Positions 11,955 through 24,180 of a stretch of 64,000 nucleotides of DNA are shown in pieces (the first letter of the stretch is position 1; each line of letters starts with the position of its first letter). The stretch comes from Microthyrium microscopicum (taxonomy: Eukaryota > Ascomycota > Dothideomycetes > Microthyriales > Microthyriaceae): NCBI GenBank assembly GCA_010405405.1, contig MU004236.1, positions 1,060,070 through 1,124,069 of the forward strand. Reading direction: 5' to 3'. The position numbers were made by a program, and so were the translations under genes. The notes beneath the pieces were generated by a model that was not told where the DNA came from, did not search any database, and worked only from the letters and a program-made list of their open reading frames with translations.

Positions 11955-13581
11955 TCAGTACTTGAACCCACCAATACGTTTGGAGAAAAAGCCATCCGAG
12001 TCCATCTCTTTTTGCAACTGGGAGAAAGCATTATACTCTGCATAGGACTGCGTCACTGGCTGGTTATCCTGTGCGTCATTGATGAAGTACGGGGTGTAGT
12101 TCTCCAGCTTGACCTTGACATTGGCTTTCGAGGAATACTTTGACTCGAGAGTGGTGCGAAGGGCTGCAGCCTGGGTGGTGATGTTGGCGCCAGCTGTTCG
12201 GACTCCTGCGTCGGCGCTCTTCGCCCAGGTCAAATAGGTCTAATCTTCTGTCAGCTCATTTCTTCCATCTTGGGGCAAATTGTCACTTACCAACTCAATG
12301 ATGAATCTGGGGCCATCAGTCGATTTGAGTCCCATGGCATTACCGCCAGCTGCTTCTGAAGCCTTTCCGATATATGATGGGAAGGATTGGAATGCGATTG
12401 ATGGAACAGATAACCCCAGATTTGCAGCCTCAGAGGCATTATTCCAGATTTGTACAATACCCTTTTGGAACTCGGCCGCGCTGTCTCCAGGAAGGTTTGG
12501 AAGCGTCATGCTTCGGAAGCTTGTTCGAACGCCAGGAATCTCGTTCGCCCCACGGCCATTTCCTTGCAACAAATCGGCATAACTGCGAGTGGAGCAACTG
12601 TCCGAGAGGTGAGTAATGTTTTCGAATTTCTTGAACACGCCAACTGGCGGCGTAGGACCGTGCCAGAAGTAGAACATAAGCACGACGTTGATTCCAGCGA
12701 CTCTCTCAAGCGTCAATATAATTGCAGCTCGCGGATCCACGGGACTTTCAGTGAAATCATGGAACGCTTCAAGCAACGCGGGAATGGAGCCGGAGCTATA
12801 GATCCTCTGGCCTCCCCAAACTTGGACGACTGGGAAAGCCTTCATCGTGAATTGAGTAACGATTCCAAAATTGTTGGTACTGCCTCGCATGGCTCTCATG
12901 AGGGTGGGGTTCTTCGCCATGTTGACTGTCCCGATCGTTCCATTGGGGAAGACGGTCTCGAATTCTACAACGGTCTGCAGCATATCAGTCAGTGATAACG
13001 TTCATTCCAGTGTCAAAGCTGGTACTTACATCGGCAGCCAAGCCATACTGAGCGCTCAAAAAGGATATTCCACCTCCAGTGATGTATCCTCCGATTCCCA
13101 CAACTCCTAGTCGACCACCCACGATTGATACATTATATTGCTGGATACCTGCGATGGCGTCTTGCCACGGTCCGCCGGGTAGTAGTTTGGCCAGTCCAGT
13201 TGATTGGTCGTAGGTAATGCCCTTCATTCGCGCCATGGCAATTACGACACCTCCAGGCACCGAACTTTGGCCCGGATTGGGATCGTGACCGCCGCTTTTG
13301 ACCGTCCACTTCACTGCTGTGTAGGGTCGAAGCGCACCCAATGCTGTCGAGACGTCTTGCGTAGTATTTGGGAAGACAATACACGCGGGTATCTCGTCTT
13401 TGTTGACATAGCTCCAGTAGTTTGCTTGCTCTGTCTTGAATTCCGAGTCGCCACTGTACTTGACATGTGTTGGCAAAGCTGTGTCAATTGCTTTGCATGC
13501 ATCTGCAGCAGTACCTGATGAGAGGTCCGCAGATACAGATATTGCGCTTACAAGAAGCGAAATGAGAACAAGAGACTTCAT
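11955..13581 (-). CDS. Secreted FAD-linked oxidase, berberine-bridge type
   Basis: Predicted secreted flavoprotein oxidase of the PCMH/BBE family, which oxidises alcohols, sugars or alkaloid-like molecules with O2. Three exons, 13581-13030, 12974-12291 and 12239-11955, give 506 residues with phase-0 introns and perfect GTAAGT donors. A signal peptide covers about residues 1-18. The FAD domain has the covalent-attachment motif SGGHDPNPG with His99. The second attachment Cys of bicovalent enzymes is absent (the region reads GGYITGGGISF), so one covalent link is expected. The BBE domain near the end carries the YAEYN motif. A second oxidase of the same superfamily lies at 29226-31147 but is not a recent duplicate. 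The substrate is unknown. Confidence 0.85.
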
Positions 13582-13650
13582 TGCAGCTTGAGATGACAGA
13601 AAACTGGACTTGGCAAACGGCACGGATATCATCTATATGGTGGCTTTCAT

Positions 13651-13656
13651 CTTATA
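13651..13656 (-). promoter_or_regulatory. TATA box of FAD oxidase gene
   Basis: TATAAG on the minus strand about 70 bases upstream of the ATG at 13581, a spacing that would place transcription start within the short leader. Confidence 0.45.
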
Positions 13657-15688
13657 GCCAAGATTTTGACATGCTCTAGCATGCGCACATTTTCACTTAC
13701 CACTTACTTCCATGAGCTCCCTTTAAGAACTAGTAGGGACCTGAGTAGGGCAGACCTTGTACGAAATAGCGATTGCGAGATGATCAACAGTGTTGGCGAG
13801 AGTTTAAATCTCTTGAAACCCCGCTGTGTAGGGTCAAAATAGATACATTCCATATCGATATATTGTTGTGGGACGACTTTGCGGTGATCTATTAGTTGCG
13901 CAGTTGGTCTTATAGAGAACCGTCAGGCAGGTGCAAGTGACAACGACAGCAAAGCAGGCGAATAGGGTCTCGTGGTAAAACACGACTTCACTTAGCATGT
14001 GCTCTTGAATAATAACGAACCTACGGGTCTCCTCGTGGTACGTATGTGCGTACATATTTATTGCTCACTTGACAGGTACGTATTATGGCACGTTCAGAGA
14101 CTAAACTTAAATGTTGGCAAAGCGATCCACGCATTCGGATTTTGGGAATATTGGCCACGCACTGTGGAATGGAATATTGAATCTATGCTCGTGCTACTTT
14201 TAGCTGACGGAGACGTTTGTAGACCTGAGGTTCTCTACTCCATTGTCTCCATTTTCTAAATATATCGTTTCGTGCCCAGCCAGGCCAAGCTCTCATCAAA
14301 ATTGACATTCAAATGTATTCTTACAGAAGTCATGCAAACCCCATTGAAGAGGAAGTCAATGGAATTGGATGTTCGTCAGTTTGGCAATTTACCCCATATT
14401 TTGTGCCCTGGAGAAATCGAGTGTCCAATATAATAAGCTTTTATTGATGAGGCTCCGCTTGCTTTAAACCTGGAATTAAGCCCCAAGTGACTACACGAAT
14501 CAGGAGTTTTACGCGAAATAGGAAGGTAGAGCTGGACTATCCCGGTGAACTGCTTCCTCATAGAGTCATGCTAGCCTGAACGTCCATTACTATTTTGCCA
14601 TGCGAGCCACGTTGTCCGCAGGTACAACCACGAATGCGATCTCAATTAGAGTACATTGAAGCAACGATCGACTATCAGCTGGTAGAAAAAATGCCGAATG
14701 GTGGAGTTGACTTCTTTCCGACCTTTCATAACAAGGACAGCTACATTGAGCAGCAATATCCTACTCTACCTATACTGCACTATCCAGCTCTATTCATTGC
14801 AACCATTTGCCTTTATTTCAGTTGTTGTTGTTTTACTACCAAAGATCTGAACTTGGAAAATTGGAATAACTGCTCTTGCCTCCAGTCACTTCAACCCCTT
14901 TCCAGAACCCAACTCTCGGCAATCATCCGTGAGCCCATATCATGTGAAAGATGCAAACAATTACGGCGAAAGTTGGATCCTGGCAATTTCACGCTAGAAT
15001 ACTACCAACTGATCTTCGGGTTCGCCGTCTCCGTCATAGATCAACTCGATAAACGAGAAGCCTGAAGAAAATTGCAGGCCTTCCTTCCTAGGAAACTAAA
15101 CCAGAATTGAATTTTGCCATGTGCTTTGCATGGCACAACGGCCTGCATGAGTCTGGGTTCAAGACCACTGTTGGATCGCTCCAACCACGCCAAAACGGCT
15201 TGTCCCAGCCTAACTCAGCACTTCTCTTGTTCGGCGCTCTGATTGGCTGAATGATCAACAAGCTTAGAGTCCTTTTCGGGTAGTCCCGCCTATCATATTG
15301 TAATGTTCTGCCAGACAATTCGAACGGAGTAAGATGAGGTTGCCTGTGAGCTTTGATTTATCATTGTATGGCCTCGTAAATTGCAGCCATGCCAAGATAC
15401 AAGCCTCAATTCTGTTTCATCCAGTGATGGATTTTGGTATCGTGAATAGGGGAATTTGCTTTTGATAAGCACTACTTGAACGTTTTTCAGATTTATTATA
15501 CTGAGACATGCACATAGAGAAATTGTAGCAAGGTTACTCTCCTTCTAGACATGCGTTCTATCGTGTCCTAAAACAACTTATCAAAAAGTCGAATTCTATG
15601 ACAGTCACTCTTCGTTCTTGATGTTTATGCTCACTCATTCACTCCTTAAAACTGCAGCCTTGCGTTCTGTCATTCATCCATTACCAAA
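13657..15688. other. Intergenic, no supported gene
   Basis: Two kilobases between the divergently transcribed FAD oxidase and the secreted glycoprotein gene. The longest open frame, 14595-15065 plus, has 156 codons but no signal peptide, domain or gene-like composition that I recognise. The rest holds short random frames. Confidence 0.4.
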
Positions 15689-17697
15689 ATGGGACCACTA
15701 TCATTAATATCTTTCTCATATTGGACATTATTTGTCCTGATACATAGGGCCTTCGCTATTGTACTTCAGGATATACCCCCGTCAGCACTACAACCACGAG
15801 GAATCTATGGGCGAAATACTGTTATGTCAGCCTTGGATTTGAGAAGCACAGAAAGCTTTCTTTGGGGAGGTTAGTCCGGAGATAGTCATTCTGTACCTGA
15901 TCAAGGATATCTGACCAGCATGATTCAGGTCCTAGCAACGGTTCGCTCACGGTTGGCAACCTCACAGTCTATGCGCCACATGAAGATGAAAATCTACTGT
16001 CAATGGAGAGATTCAATGGAATGCTATCTTCTATCGCATGCAGCAATACAACAGTCAATATGACCTTTAAAGACGATGACGCTTTTGCGTATGCCCAAAG
16101 AACGTGGGACTGGGTCAATGGTGCGGACAACCACAGGTACGTTTGACAGAAATCATTACTCAACGTTCGTCTATTAATTCTGAAGTAGTTTTGTGATGAT
16201 CGCATCGACAGGAGACTGCGGTTGGAACACTCATCGCCAACCGTTCTTGGTTAGCAATCTCACATACGACGAGCTTTCAAATAAAGCATTTCTCAACGCT
16301 ACTGTTCAGTCTTGGGAAGAAGCTATTCACACATATGAGCTTGATGTAGGCTCCTTGATGCCTCCCGAAGCTTCATCTTCTACCAAAGCTCGAAGGGCTA
16401 CAGACAAACAATTGACAATTCCCTTCGACTTCCCGTTACCACTAAGTCAATGGGTATTTCCAATTGACAAAGACAGCTCCGTTATTTTCGAGTGCGATAA
16501 TTGTGGTACACATGGTTCCTTCGCCTTCAATTTTCACATGGAAACATTTCTGTTCATCCCAACCAAAGCTCAAATTACCTTGTCACCAAGAAGTGTATTT
16601 GCAACTGTTTCGCCCCAAATATCGTTCAGTGCCAATTTCACAAGTACGAAGAACTTTGAATATGCGTTTCCACCAATTTCGCTTGATGGCATTTCAATAC
16701 CCGGAGGTATCATTGAGCTTGGGCCGGAACTGGTCATGTCTATCGGTATACAAGCAGGAGGTTTGAGAGGCTCAGCCACAGCTGGTGCAAGCGTCGCCGC
16801 TAGTTTGAACGATGATGCTCAAGTGACTGTCAATCTGCTGAAACCTGGAGTGTCAAAGACTGGTAATTGGGAGCCATCTTATACCACAAAACCTTTCATG
16901 CTGAGTGCTCAACTGTCAACCACCCTCAAAGCCTATGAAAAGAATAGCATTCAACTGGCAGCTAAAGCATTTGGTATGTATCTCCAACCTCTACTTGCTA
17001 AACTAACATCATGATAGGAATGGGATTCTCAGCCGGTCTCAATCTGTCACCGTATGTGTCGGCCACCTTCGCTGAAATCATTTGTAAGGAATGAATGTGA
17101 GCGCTTATTATCCAGTCGCTGACCCTTCAAGCTACTCAACCAGTGTGCTCTAATGACCAGCATCTGACTGGGGTCAAGATTGCTCCTGCCTATGGTGTAG
17201 AAGTTAGAGCCAGTGTCGTGATGACAACAATAAAATCAACTCCGCTTGTCGATGTCCAACTTTGGGTAAGTCTATAATATTGTGTTGCGAGCTATGATTG
17301 CTAACCATCAAAGGGACTGGAATACCCACTTCCTGGATTGTGCTACGGATTTGGGTTGACTATGACCAACAACACGTCTCCCGCAAGTTCGGGGACTTCT
17401 TTGGGAAAGAATACCACCGCCACTACTTTAAGCAGAGCAAAAGCATCAGCGACTCCTAAGCCTATGTCAAGCCACAACGCTTCAAACAGCTCGATTATAG
17501 CATCAAATTCTCATATCATGCCAAAAGTCACCGGCATCTCCCAGGCTCTAAGCAGCTCTATAGGCCTCAATAGTACCAAGACGCAGTCATTGCAGACTTC
17601 AAGTCAAAGGGAGCGGACACAATCTACCGCCTCTACTCTAATAATAGCAAGTTCGGCACATGAGAGCATGTTGTACAGGAATACTACTACAGCGTGA
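15689..17697 (+). CDS. Secreted glycoprotein, DUF7029/DUF7223-like
   Basis: Six exons, 15689-15869, 15929-16136, 16189-16973, 17018-17083, 17132-17265 and 17314-17697, give 585 residues. The signal peptide spans about residues 1-23. The N-terminal part (YAPHEDENLLSMERFNGMLS, then FAYAQRTWDWVNGADNH and GDCGWNTHRQPF) and the beta-rich middle resemble fungal extracellular proteins annotated with DUF7029 and DUF7223; I recall this pattern but cannot test it. Many NxS/T sites and a long Ser/Thr-rich tail suggest a heavily glycosylated wall or surface protein. No GPI-type hydrophobic tail follows in this frame. A GTGAGT at the stop codon leaves a further unseen exon possible. Exon 5 uses acceptor CTTCAAG after branch GCTGAC, because nearer AGs break the frame. 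The function is unknown. Confidence 0.65.
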
Positions 17698-17850
17698 GTA
17701 GTTTGAGTTCATTAAAGGACTTTATCGCTCTTCTATATTTATATGATTGAATGATCTGTAATTTTAAATGATTAATACCCCTCTGGAGCGGCTGTTATAA
17801 AATTACAAACGCTTGAGGCATCTCGCATTACTCATAATTATTTTGAAACA

Positions 17851-19680
17851 TTATTCGTCAACAGGCGCGAATTTGGACATACGGCGCAGTGCTGGGCCGT
17901 ATTTCATGAAGACAAAAGGCACCGGCAATGCCAAAGCGGCGATTGCACCCAGAATACTCATGGAGACCCCTGGCCCAAGACGATTGAACCTTGTACCGGT
18001 GTTAGTATCTGGCGTCACAATGCTGATTGAATTACTTACATTGGTGCAGCAGCAAATGGCAACGCAGCGGCCAAGACGCTCCGAAGCAAAGTGTTTGCTG
18101 AAGTTGCGCTCGCGGCATATACGCGATAAGTATCGACAAGGAAGTTGATACATTGTTGGAATATTGTGTTGAAACCGGCACCGATGAATCCCGCGGCCAC
18201 AACAGAGACTGGCCACGGGATGCTTGGATCGGCTGTCCATCCAAAGACAAACAAGCCGATGACAAAAATGAATCCGCCCAGAGCCATTGGAGGTAGTCGT
18301 GCTTCAGGCACTGGCTTTCCTCCAGCCTTTTCAACTGCTCGAGCATATCGTGGCTGATTTGAAAGATTTATGCCCAGAGCTGCGAGTACGCCTACGAATA
18401 GAGCAGCGAATGGAAGGCAGCTGTTGAGTAATGACCATCCACGATTCTGATGATATACAATAGGGAAAAATTGAAGTGTCATGTACAAAATGCCAAAAAC
18501 AACTTTGGGGTGTTAGCTGCGATCTGCGATTCAGAGTACACAAGGGTTGTTCAACTTACATGAGGCATACAAAGCAATGCATGTGACCATTGGCTCGGTC
18601 AGAAGCATTTTCACAGGTCGTGCAAAATGCTTGGTGACAACAGCTTTGAAGGTCATCTCCTTATGAAGTGCTTCATGAGGATGATACCATCTGCTATCAC
18701 CGGTTTCTTTTCGAAGCTTTTCCGCTCGTTTCCGCAAAAGATATGGCGCATAAACCTCTGGGAGGCAGAAGCAGCAAAGTACAAACACGACAAAGGTAAA
18801 TATTGCTTGCACATATCTGACAGAATTAGCATTCAGCAGCAAGATGAACGTGTTCATACGTACTCAGTCCAACGCCATGAAACAGTTTGGGTTAAAGCAC
18901 CACCGAGTACAGGTGCCAGGGTTGGTCCACCAACAACGGCGATTGCGTATAACGACATGGCTGTTCCGCGGACTTTGGCGGTCCATATGTCCCCAAGAGC
19001 CTTGAATTGGTTATTAGGTAAAGGATCTGATATTAATTGATATGTTATTACTTACAGCTGCAACATTGCTCACTGGAGCTGCCCCAAATATTCCTCCGAG
19101 GAGTCTTGTAATCATGATGCTAGCAGTTGATTTGCTGGCGCCAGTACCAACGCTGAGTAATGCAAGACACAGAACTGCCGGAAGCAAACTGACTCTGTAA
19201 ACAAATATGTTAGCTGAGGGAAACCAATATGGGGAGTAAAGAAGAGTACCTTCTTCCCCAGAGCTCGCTGATAGGCGCCCATATGGAGGGCCCTATTATG
19301 AAGCCTGTGACATATAACGAGATAGTCAAGACAGTTGCCTCGCCACTGATGTTGAACTCCTTAGCAATCTGATCTTCACCAGGAGCTATGATAGCAGAGG
19401 CAGCAGAACCAGCCAGAGCCAACATGCCCAGTTGGAAAGTAATCCAACTCTTCTTTTTCGTTGACCAATTGTAAGGATTTTCGGGGTCATTGTCTTTCCA
19501 TTTAACTTCTAGACGTTCTAGCGGGGTTCTGATTCGTTCGATTTTCTCAGCGTCTCGAGTTACCACTCGTGGTAATGCACTCTCCTCATCATAATCTTCA
19601 ACTGCATCAAGGCCATGTTCTTTATCTTTGGGTGCTTCATCGAACGATTTTGACGACAAGGAAAGACGTGGATCCGCCAT
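17851..19680 (-). CDS. MFS transporter, DHA1 family
   Basis: Twelve-helix drug:H+ antiporter-type transporter of 521 residues. Six exons: 19680-19250, 19194-19056, 19000-18864, 18816-18560, 18502-18040 and 17989-17851. A roughly 75-residue cytosolic N-terminus ends in the DHA1 hallmark DPENPYNWSTKKKSW. Helix 2 and the following loop carry PISELWGRR, and the middle has the antiporter-like GGPTLAPVLGG and SWRWTEY. The C-terminal half ends with a helix and MKYGP. Homologues export polyamines, fungicides or fungal metabolites; the substrate here is not known. The gene converges on the secreted glycoprotein gene (153 bp between stops). It lies downstream of the PLP enzyme gene on the same strand, which hints at, but does not prove, a shared pathway. 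Confidence 0.85.
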
Positions 19681-20440
19681 TTCTGAATGAAGAGTTTTCT
19701 GGATTTACATCAATCCAGGCAGAATACTGATATCCCTCGCCATATTTATCAGTCTACGTATCAACGATGTCGGTTGCGGTCGACGCGGCTGTTCGGCAGC
19801 CCACTAAGACCGGGAGGCGCCGCATTTTTTTTTAATCCCGGGCTTCGCCATCATCGACTCTACGATGGTAATCCGGTTTTCAGGTCGATTGCCATTCTGC
19901 TCCTAAACCCAAAGGAATGTGCAGCAAAAGGGTTAGAAGGATTGGAAATCGCCCTCAGGCATACATTGATAGGATTTTCAAACTTGGCGATTCATACCCA
20001 CCAGGCAAGTAGCTTGGATTAGTCTAAATGTAGATTTCGTTTCGTCTATTCGATCCTGCATGATGACTGTCCATGATTGGCATGTGGCGTTTAAAATCGC
20101 GCTGCGGGTTTTGCGGTGCGAACACGGCAGCTATGCGATATCGGGTGAGTTATGCAACTGGCTGCGTGCAGTAGTCACTGGCTTCTGTTTTTGGCCCTTA
20201 GTAAAACTAGAAATAGCATGCTTTCAAGCTCTTTGGACTGAAGAAAGTATCAAACAGATATCAGAATGAGACAAGAGGTTGGAATAGAGATGTCATGACT
20301 CAAAAAGCCCTTGTCAGACAAGGCTGAAAACTTGGCAGCCTTGTCCTACATTGAGCCAACGTTTTTGTATTACCTCATATTATTCTAGCGCTAAGAGATA
20401 GAAATTATCTAAAATCTGTTCGATAAATCGTCAATTACAC
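19681..20440. other. Intergenic, no supported gene
   Basis: About 760 bases between the MFS start and the aminotransferase stop. It contains a short T-run near 19830 and no coding frame with recognisable content. It likely holds the MFS promoter. Confidence 0.4.
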
Positions 20441-21965
20441 TCAAAGCTTACTCTGGACTTGACAAGCAGGTAAAAAGTCACCATTAGTGACACGTCCGCA
20501 CAGTTCCAAGAGCAAATGTCCTCCTCTCTCGAAATCTGCTTCTTCCAAGTACACTTGAGCAGACAATCGGGTCCAAAATACTCCGGCATACCAAAGTACA
20601 ACCATGGAGGTATTATGCTGGTAGAAAAGAGTTCGCAACATCCAATCTCGGATCGCTGCGATCATTTCATCGCCTTTGAGGGTACTTCCACGGGTCTCTG
20701 CCATTGACTGGATCGCAGCAGCGTCTAGTGGTAGGCGAACATTGCTGAAGGCACAATTCTGTAGGGTGTTGTCTTCGTTCTCCAGTACTTCAGTGCCTAG
20801 TATTTTGCACACGATCTGCCCGGAGCGACGAGCGAGTGTCCAGAGATAGTCTGCAACAGCTTCTTCACCACCTAGTCTCTCCTTTCGATACTGGATGGCC
20901 CTTGGTACGCACAGATACGGTGCATTGTCAATGGTACCTACAAACTCAAAGTTGACCACAAAAGGGGACTTATTGTTTGTGGGAAGAGGGTTGTAAGCTG
21001 CTGCCGCGCCTGGCCTGGGTGTTGGAATGAAACCATGTGAGGTTGGGATTGTGGACCGCATCATTGAGTGATGTTTGGTAGGTACGTAGAGTACGGCGCA
21101 GCCTCGCGGTACGTAAAGCCACCTGTAGGAAATAAGTCAAGTGTTTTAGTTTCGTATGGTAGTACTTACTTGTGACAATTGCTAACGAAAAAGTCTGGTT
21201 GCAGTATGCTCATATCGACGTCTTTGGGTTTCAACATTCCTATAGCATGGGCTGCGTCCATACAGCTCAAAATTCCTTCCCTCTTGCACACTGCCAGAAA
21301 CCGCTCGTAGGGCATGCGAACGCCCGGCATAGACACTACAGTGTCGAACAAGGCAAGCCGAGGGTTCTTTCCCTGGTTTCGTATCTCGCTGATAGCATCC
21401 TGGAGAGAGTCGACTAGAAATGTATCACTGACAGGATATGTGTACTGTATCTTGAAGTCTTCTGCAGGAGTCGTCTCTGTGATATATGTCACGGATTTCT
21501 GACAGGCTCCATACGTGGTAGCGAAGTAGATAATGACATCTCCAGGTTGAAATACCAAATTTCGGAGAATAGTGTTGATTCCAGTAGTGGCATTGGGCAC
21601 GACTATACAGCGAATCAGCGTCAAGGTTTTAAACCAGTTACTTAGAGACTGTACAAACAACCTCTCCAACAGGAGCATTTAGCAGCTTTGCTACTTCGGC
21701 CCTAGCTTCATCTAACAGCACGGGGTAGTCGTAGAAGATGAATGGGTCTGGTCGTGCTTCTACTTGGTCCTGAAAGCTACGAAAAGTGTCTCTGACAGTA
21801 AGAGGATATGTGCCAAAAGATCCTACATTTGTGGTTAGGCACCGGTTTGTTAAAATTCTTCATTGTTTACATACCATGGTTCATATTCGTAAAGTCCTTT
21901 GCAAACAAGAAATCAGATCGCAGCTTACGCCCATATCTCTGGCTGCTCAATTCTTGAGTTTGCAT
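20441..21965 (-). CDS. PLP-dependent class V aminotransferase-like enzyme
   Basis: Fold-type I PLP enzyme of the isopenicillin-N-epimerase/cysteine-desulfurase-like branch. Four exons, 21965-21875, 21822-21655, 21602-21170 and 21122-20441, give 457 residues. Exon 1 with the second exon restores the family N-terminus NMNHGSFGTYP. The PLP-binding stretch is PNATTGINTILRN, the cofactor Asp is in MDAAHAIG, and the Schiff-base lysine is probably Lys231 in SNCHKWLYVPRG, split by the third intron. All expected active-site blocks are present, so it should be active; the substrate (racemisation, desulfuration or C-S lyase) cannot be told. No signal peptide, so cytosolic. It is upstream of an MFS transporter on the same strand. 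Confidence 0.8.
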
Positions 21966-22974
21966 TTTCAATGACGATCAAGAACCAAGATTTTAACCGA
22001 AAAGTTGGACCTTTGGAATGTGTCAACGAGCCAGTACTTATCAATGGGATCGTATTTCCTGTCGACTCATCTCATCGAGTCATTGTACTATCACCCGTGT
22101 TCAGAATTCAACTTTTCGAATGGAGTCACAACATCTGAATGCACGAATCTACTGCAGTGTCAATTGAAGGGCGCGCGATTGCGGAGGAAATGACCAATCA
22201 ATTGCCCTCTTTAACCTTGTAGCACGATTTTGGCTCAATGGATCCTGGCACCATCCGACGCAAACCGCTTGAATCCATATACATGTATTACTCTAGCCAC
22301 TCCATTGTCAAGCTCTCCAACTTCAGGTCGGCGGTGAGAGAATGGAACTCGCACGTATAGAAGACCCTGTTTACAATCAACTCAATGGGTGCGAACCGCG
22401 GCTTCATGCGTTTTCTTGCATAAAGTTTCATACTTCTCTTGGCTAACCGCCAAGGTTGAAGATGAGTGGTTAAGAAATGATAGATGTTTATCGTTTAATT
22501 CATATCTCATTTCTCCTGGCTTCTAGCTCAGATACCGAATCCTAATATAGCACAATGCGGAAAAGCATCTACTTTACAAGTGCACAGCATGCAAAAATTG
22601 GAAAAAAAAATGCAAGAATTTTGGGAAAGGTTGCTCGTCTAGCACAACAAGGCTACACAATGCCTGAACCCGTGAAAAAAATGTATGAGAAGTTGAAAAT
22701 TTTGACAAGTACCATAAGGTAAATTTTTATTCTCGCACATCAAGAAAATGGCGAAGCAAAGCTTGCATAACAAACTTGCCTAAAATTTGTGAAACGAAGG
22801 GAAGAACTTTGAACAAAATTCAAGATGAAGCGTACAGCAGAAACTCGTCTGCTGTGAGAAGTTGAATGGTAGGGTTGGGTATCTTCGATGCCGTCGTTGC
22901 GACAGGTCTATGATGGAAAAATTGACGCTTCGCTCTCATCTCAAATGCAAAATGGCCTCATCCTACATGAAGAC
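21966..22974. other. Intergenic, no supported gene
   Basis: One kilobase between the PLP enzyme start and the stop of the membrane-protein gene. It is AT-rich around 22560-22800, with several A-runs but no gene, RNA or repeat that I recognise. Confidence 0.4.
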
Positions 22975-24180
22975 CTATATCCTCTTCACGTCTCCTGACA
23001 TCTGCGCTCGGATAGCGCTGCGATATTGTTCTCGGAATTGTATCCTTCCAAGTGTGCCAAGGCCAACTGCGGTAGAGAAGCCCACTAGCCATACTAGAGC
23101 GACGATGAGGCCAACTGGAAAGACGCCGAGAGATAGACCGGGAACGATGAAGGGTGTTGGCAAGCCCTGGGCAGCAGCAGCAAGTTTTTCGGCTGGTTTG
23201 TCGAGGAGATATTTTGGATCGGTAAGGTTTCCAGTGGCGGTAGCAAAGACGCCGGCGACAAATGAAGCCTGATTTGAGGAGACGTCAGTGCTGATTGTTT
23301 GTTTAGTTGATGGGCTAACGGCTGATATCGAAATCTGAGGTGTAAGAATGGTCTTGAAAGAATCCCTGTGAATGTTAGAGAAGAGCACCAAGTCTATGCG
23401 CTCATGAACTTACTGGCTCATCCCGGGAGTAAAGGAAGCCGGAGATATTTGACCAACATATTTGCGCACCGAGATTTCCATTGGTATGAAATTGCCAGCA
23501 GCACCAGTAGTAGCCGTAGGAGTGGATTGTCGTTCAATAAGTGCTCGCTTGACTGGCAGAGTGCCATCCGATGCTTGCACAGAAGCAGACTGGAATTTAA
23601 AGGTAACCATCATGTTTGTTGCCGACGTCCCAGCAAAGTCCCCAGATGGCATGGATACATTGAAAATGCGGAGTTCGGCCTCAAAGGTTCCCTTCTGAGT
23701 ATCCAAGAACGGGACGTTATAGCATGCGACCATTCCCGAGGGGTTTCCAGCCTGACCATTTAGCTTCATCACAACTCCTGAGCATGCCTGATCCGCTTGA
23801 GCATTCCATGTTGCTGGATCAGCTGCTTGAGTGACTGCAGCCAAGCTTGACAACGCAACACTCCCTGTCGGTATATCCGCCGCCGGTAATGATGTTACTT
23901 CCACACCGCCTGCTAATGTAAATCCAGCCGGGATGGTGACAGTCGGCCATAATGGAGCGTTGAAAACATCGCCAGTTGATACCGCCGGAAAGGAAGTTTC
24001 TGATGATGCAACTCTTTTATAGAGTGGAATGGTTCGACTTGGTTCGGGGTCTCTCTTCATATGAAGATGGAGGTCTGCATGGCGACGATGAAGACCATGA
24101 GCAATATCATGGCCGAAGGCAGCGGAACAGAGGACGGTTGCGGAGAAAACGGCGCCCCCTACCGCGGCCTCTAGCCGCAT
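22975..24180 (-). CDS. Putative single-pass surface membrane protein
   Basis: Two exons, 24180-23414 and 23365-22975, joined at phase 2 (donor GTAAGT, branch CTAAC), give 385 residues. A signal peptide (about residues 1-23) is followed by a His-rich stretch and a large predicted extracellular part with a few NxS/T sites. A hydrophobic segment near residues 330-355 (FPVGLIVALVWLVGFSTAVG) and a short basic tail follow, so type I topology is likely. The block IPLYKRVAS after the His-rich stretch hints at propeptide processing. I recognise no domain, and function is unknown. Reading frame, composition and splice fit all argue that it is a real gene. Confidence 0.65.

Noticed and set aside
14595-15065. 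156-codon plus-strand frame as a gene
   Set aside because: No domain, signal peptide, start context or splice partner was recognised; composition looks random, with clustered Cys and Trp.
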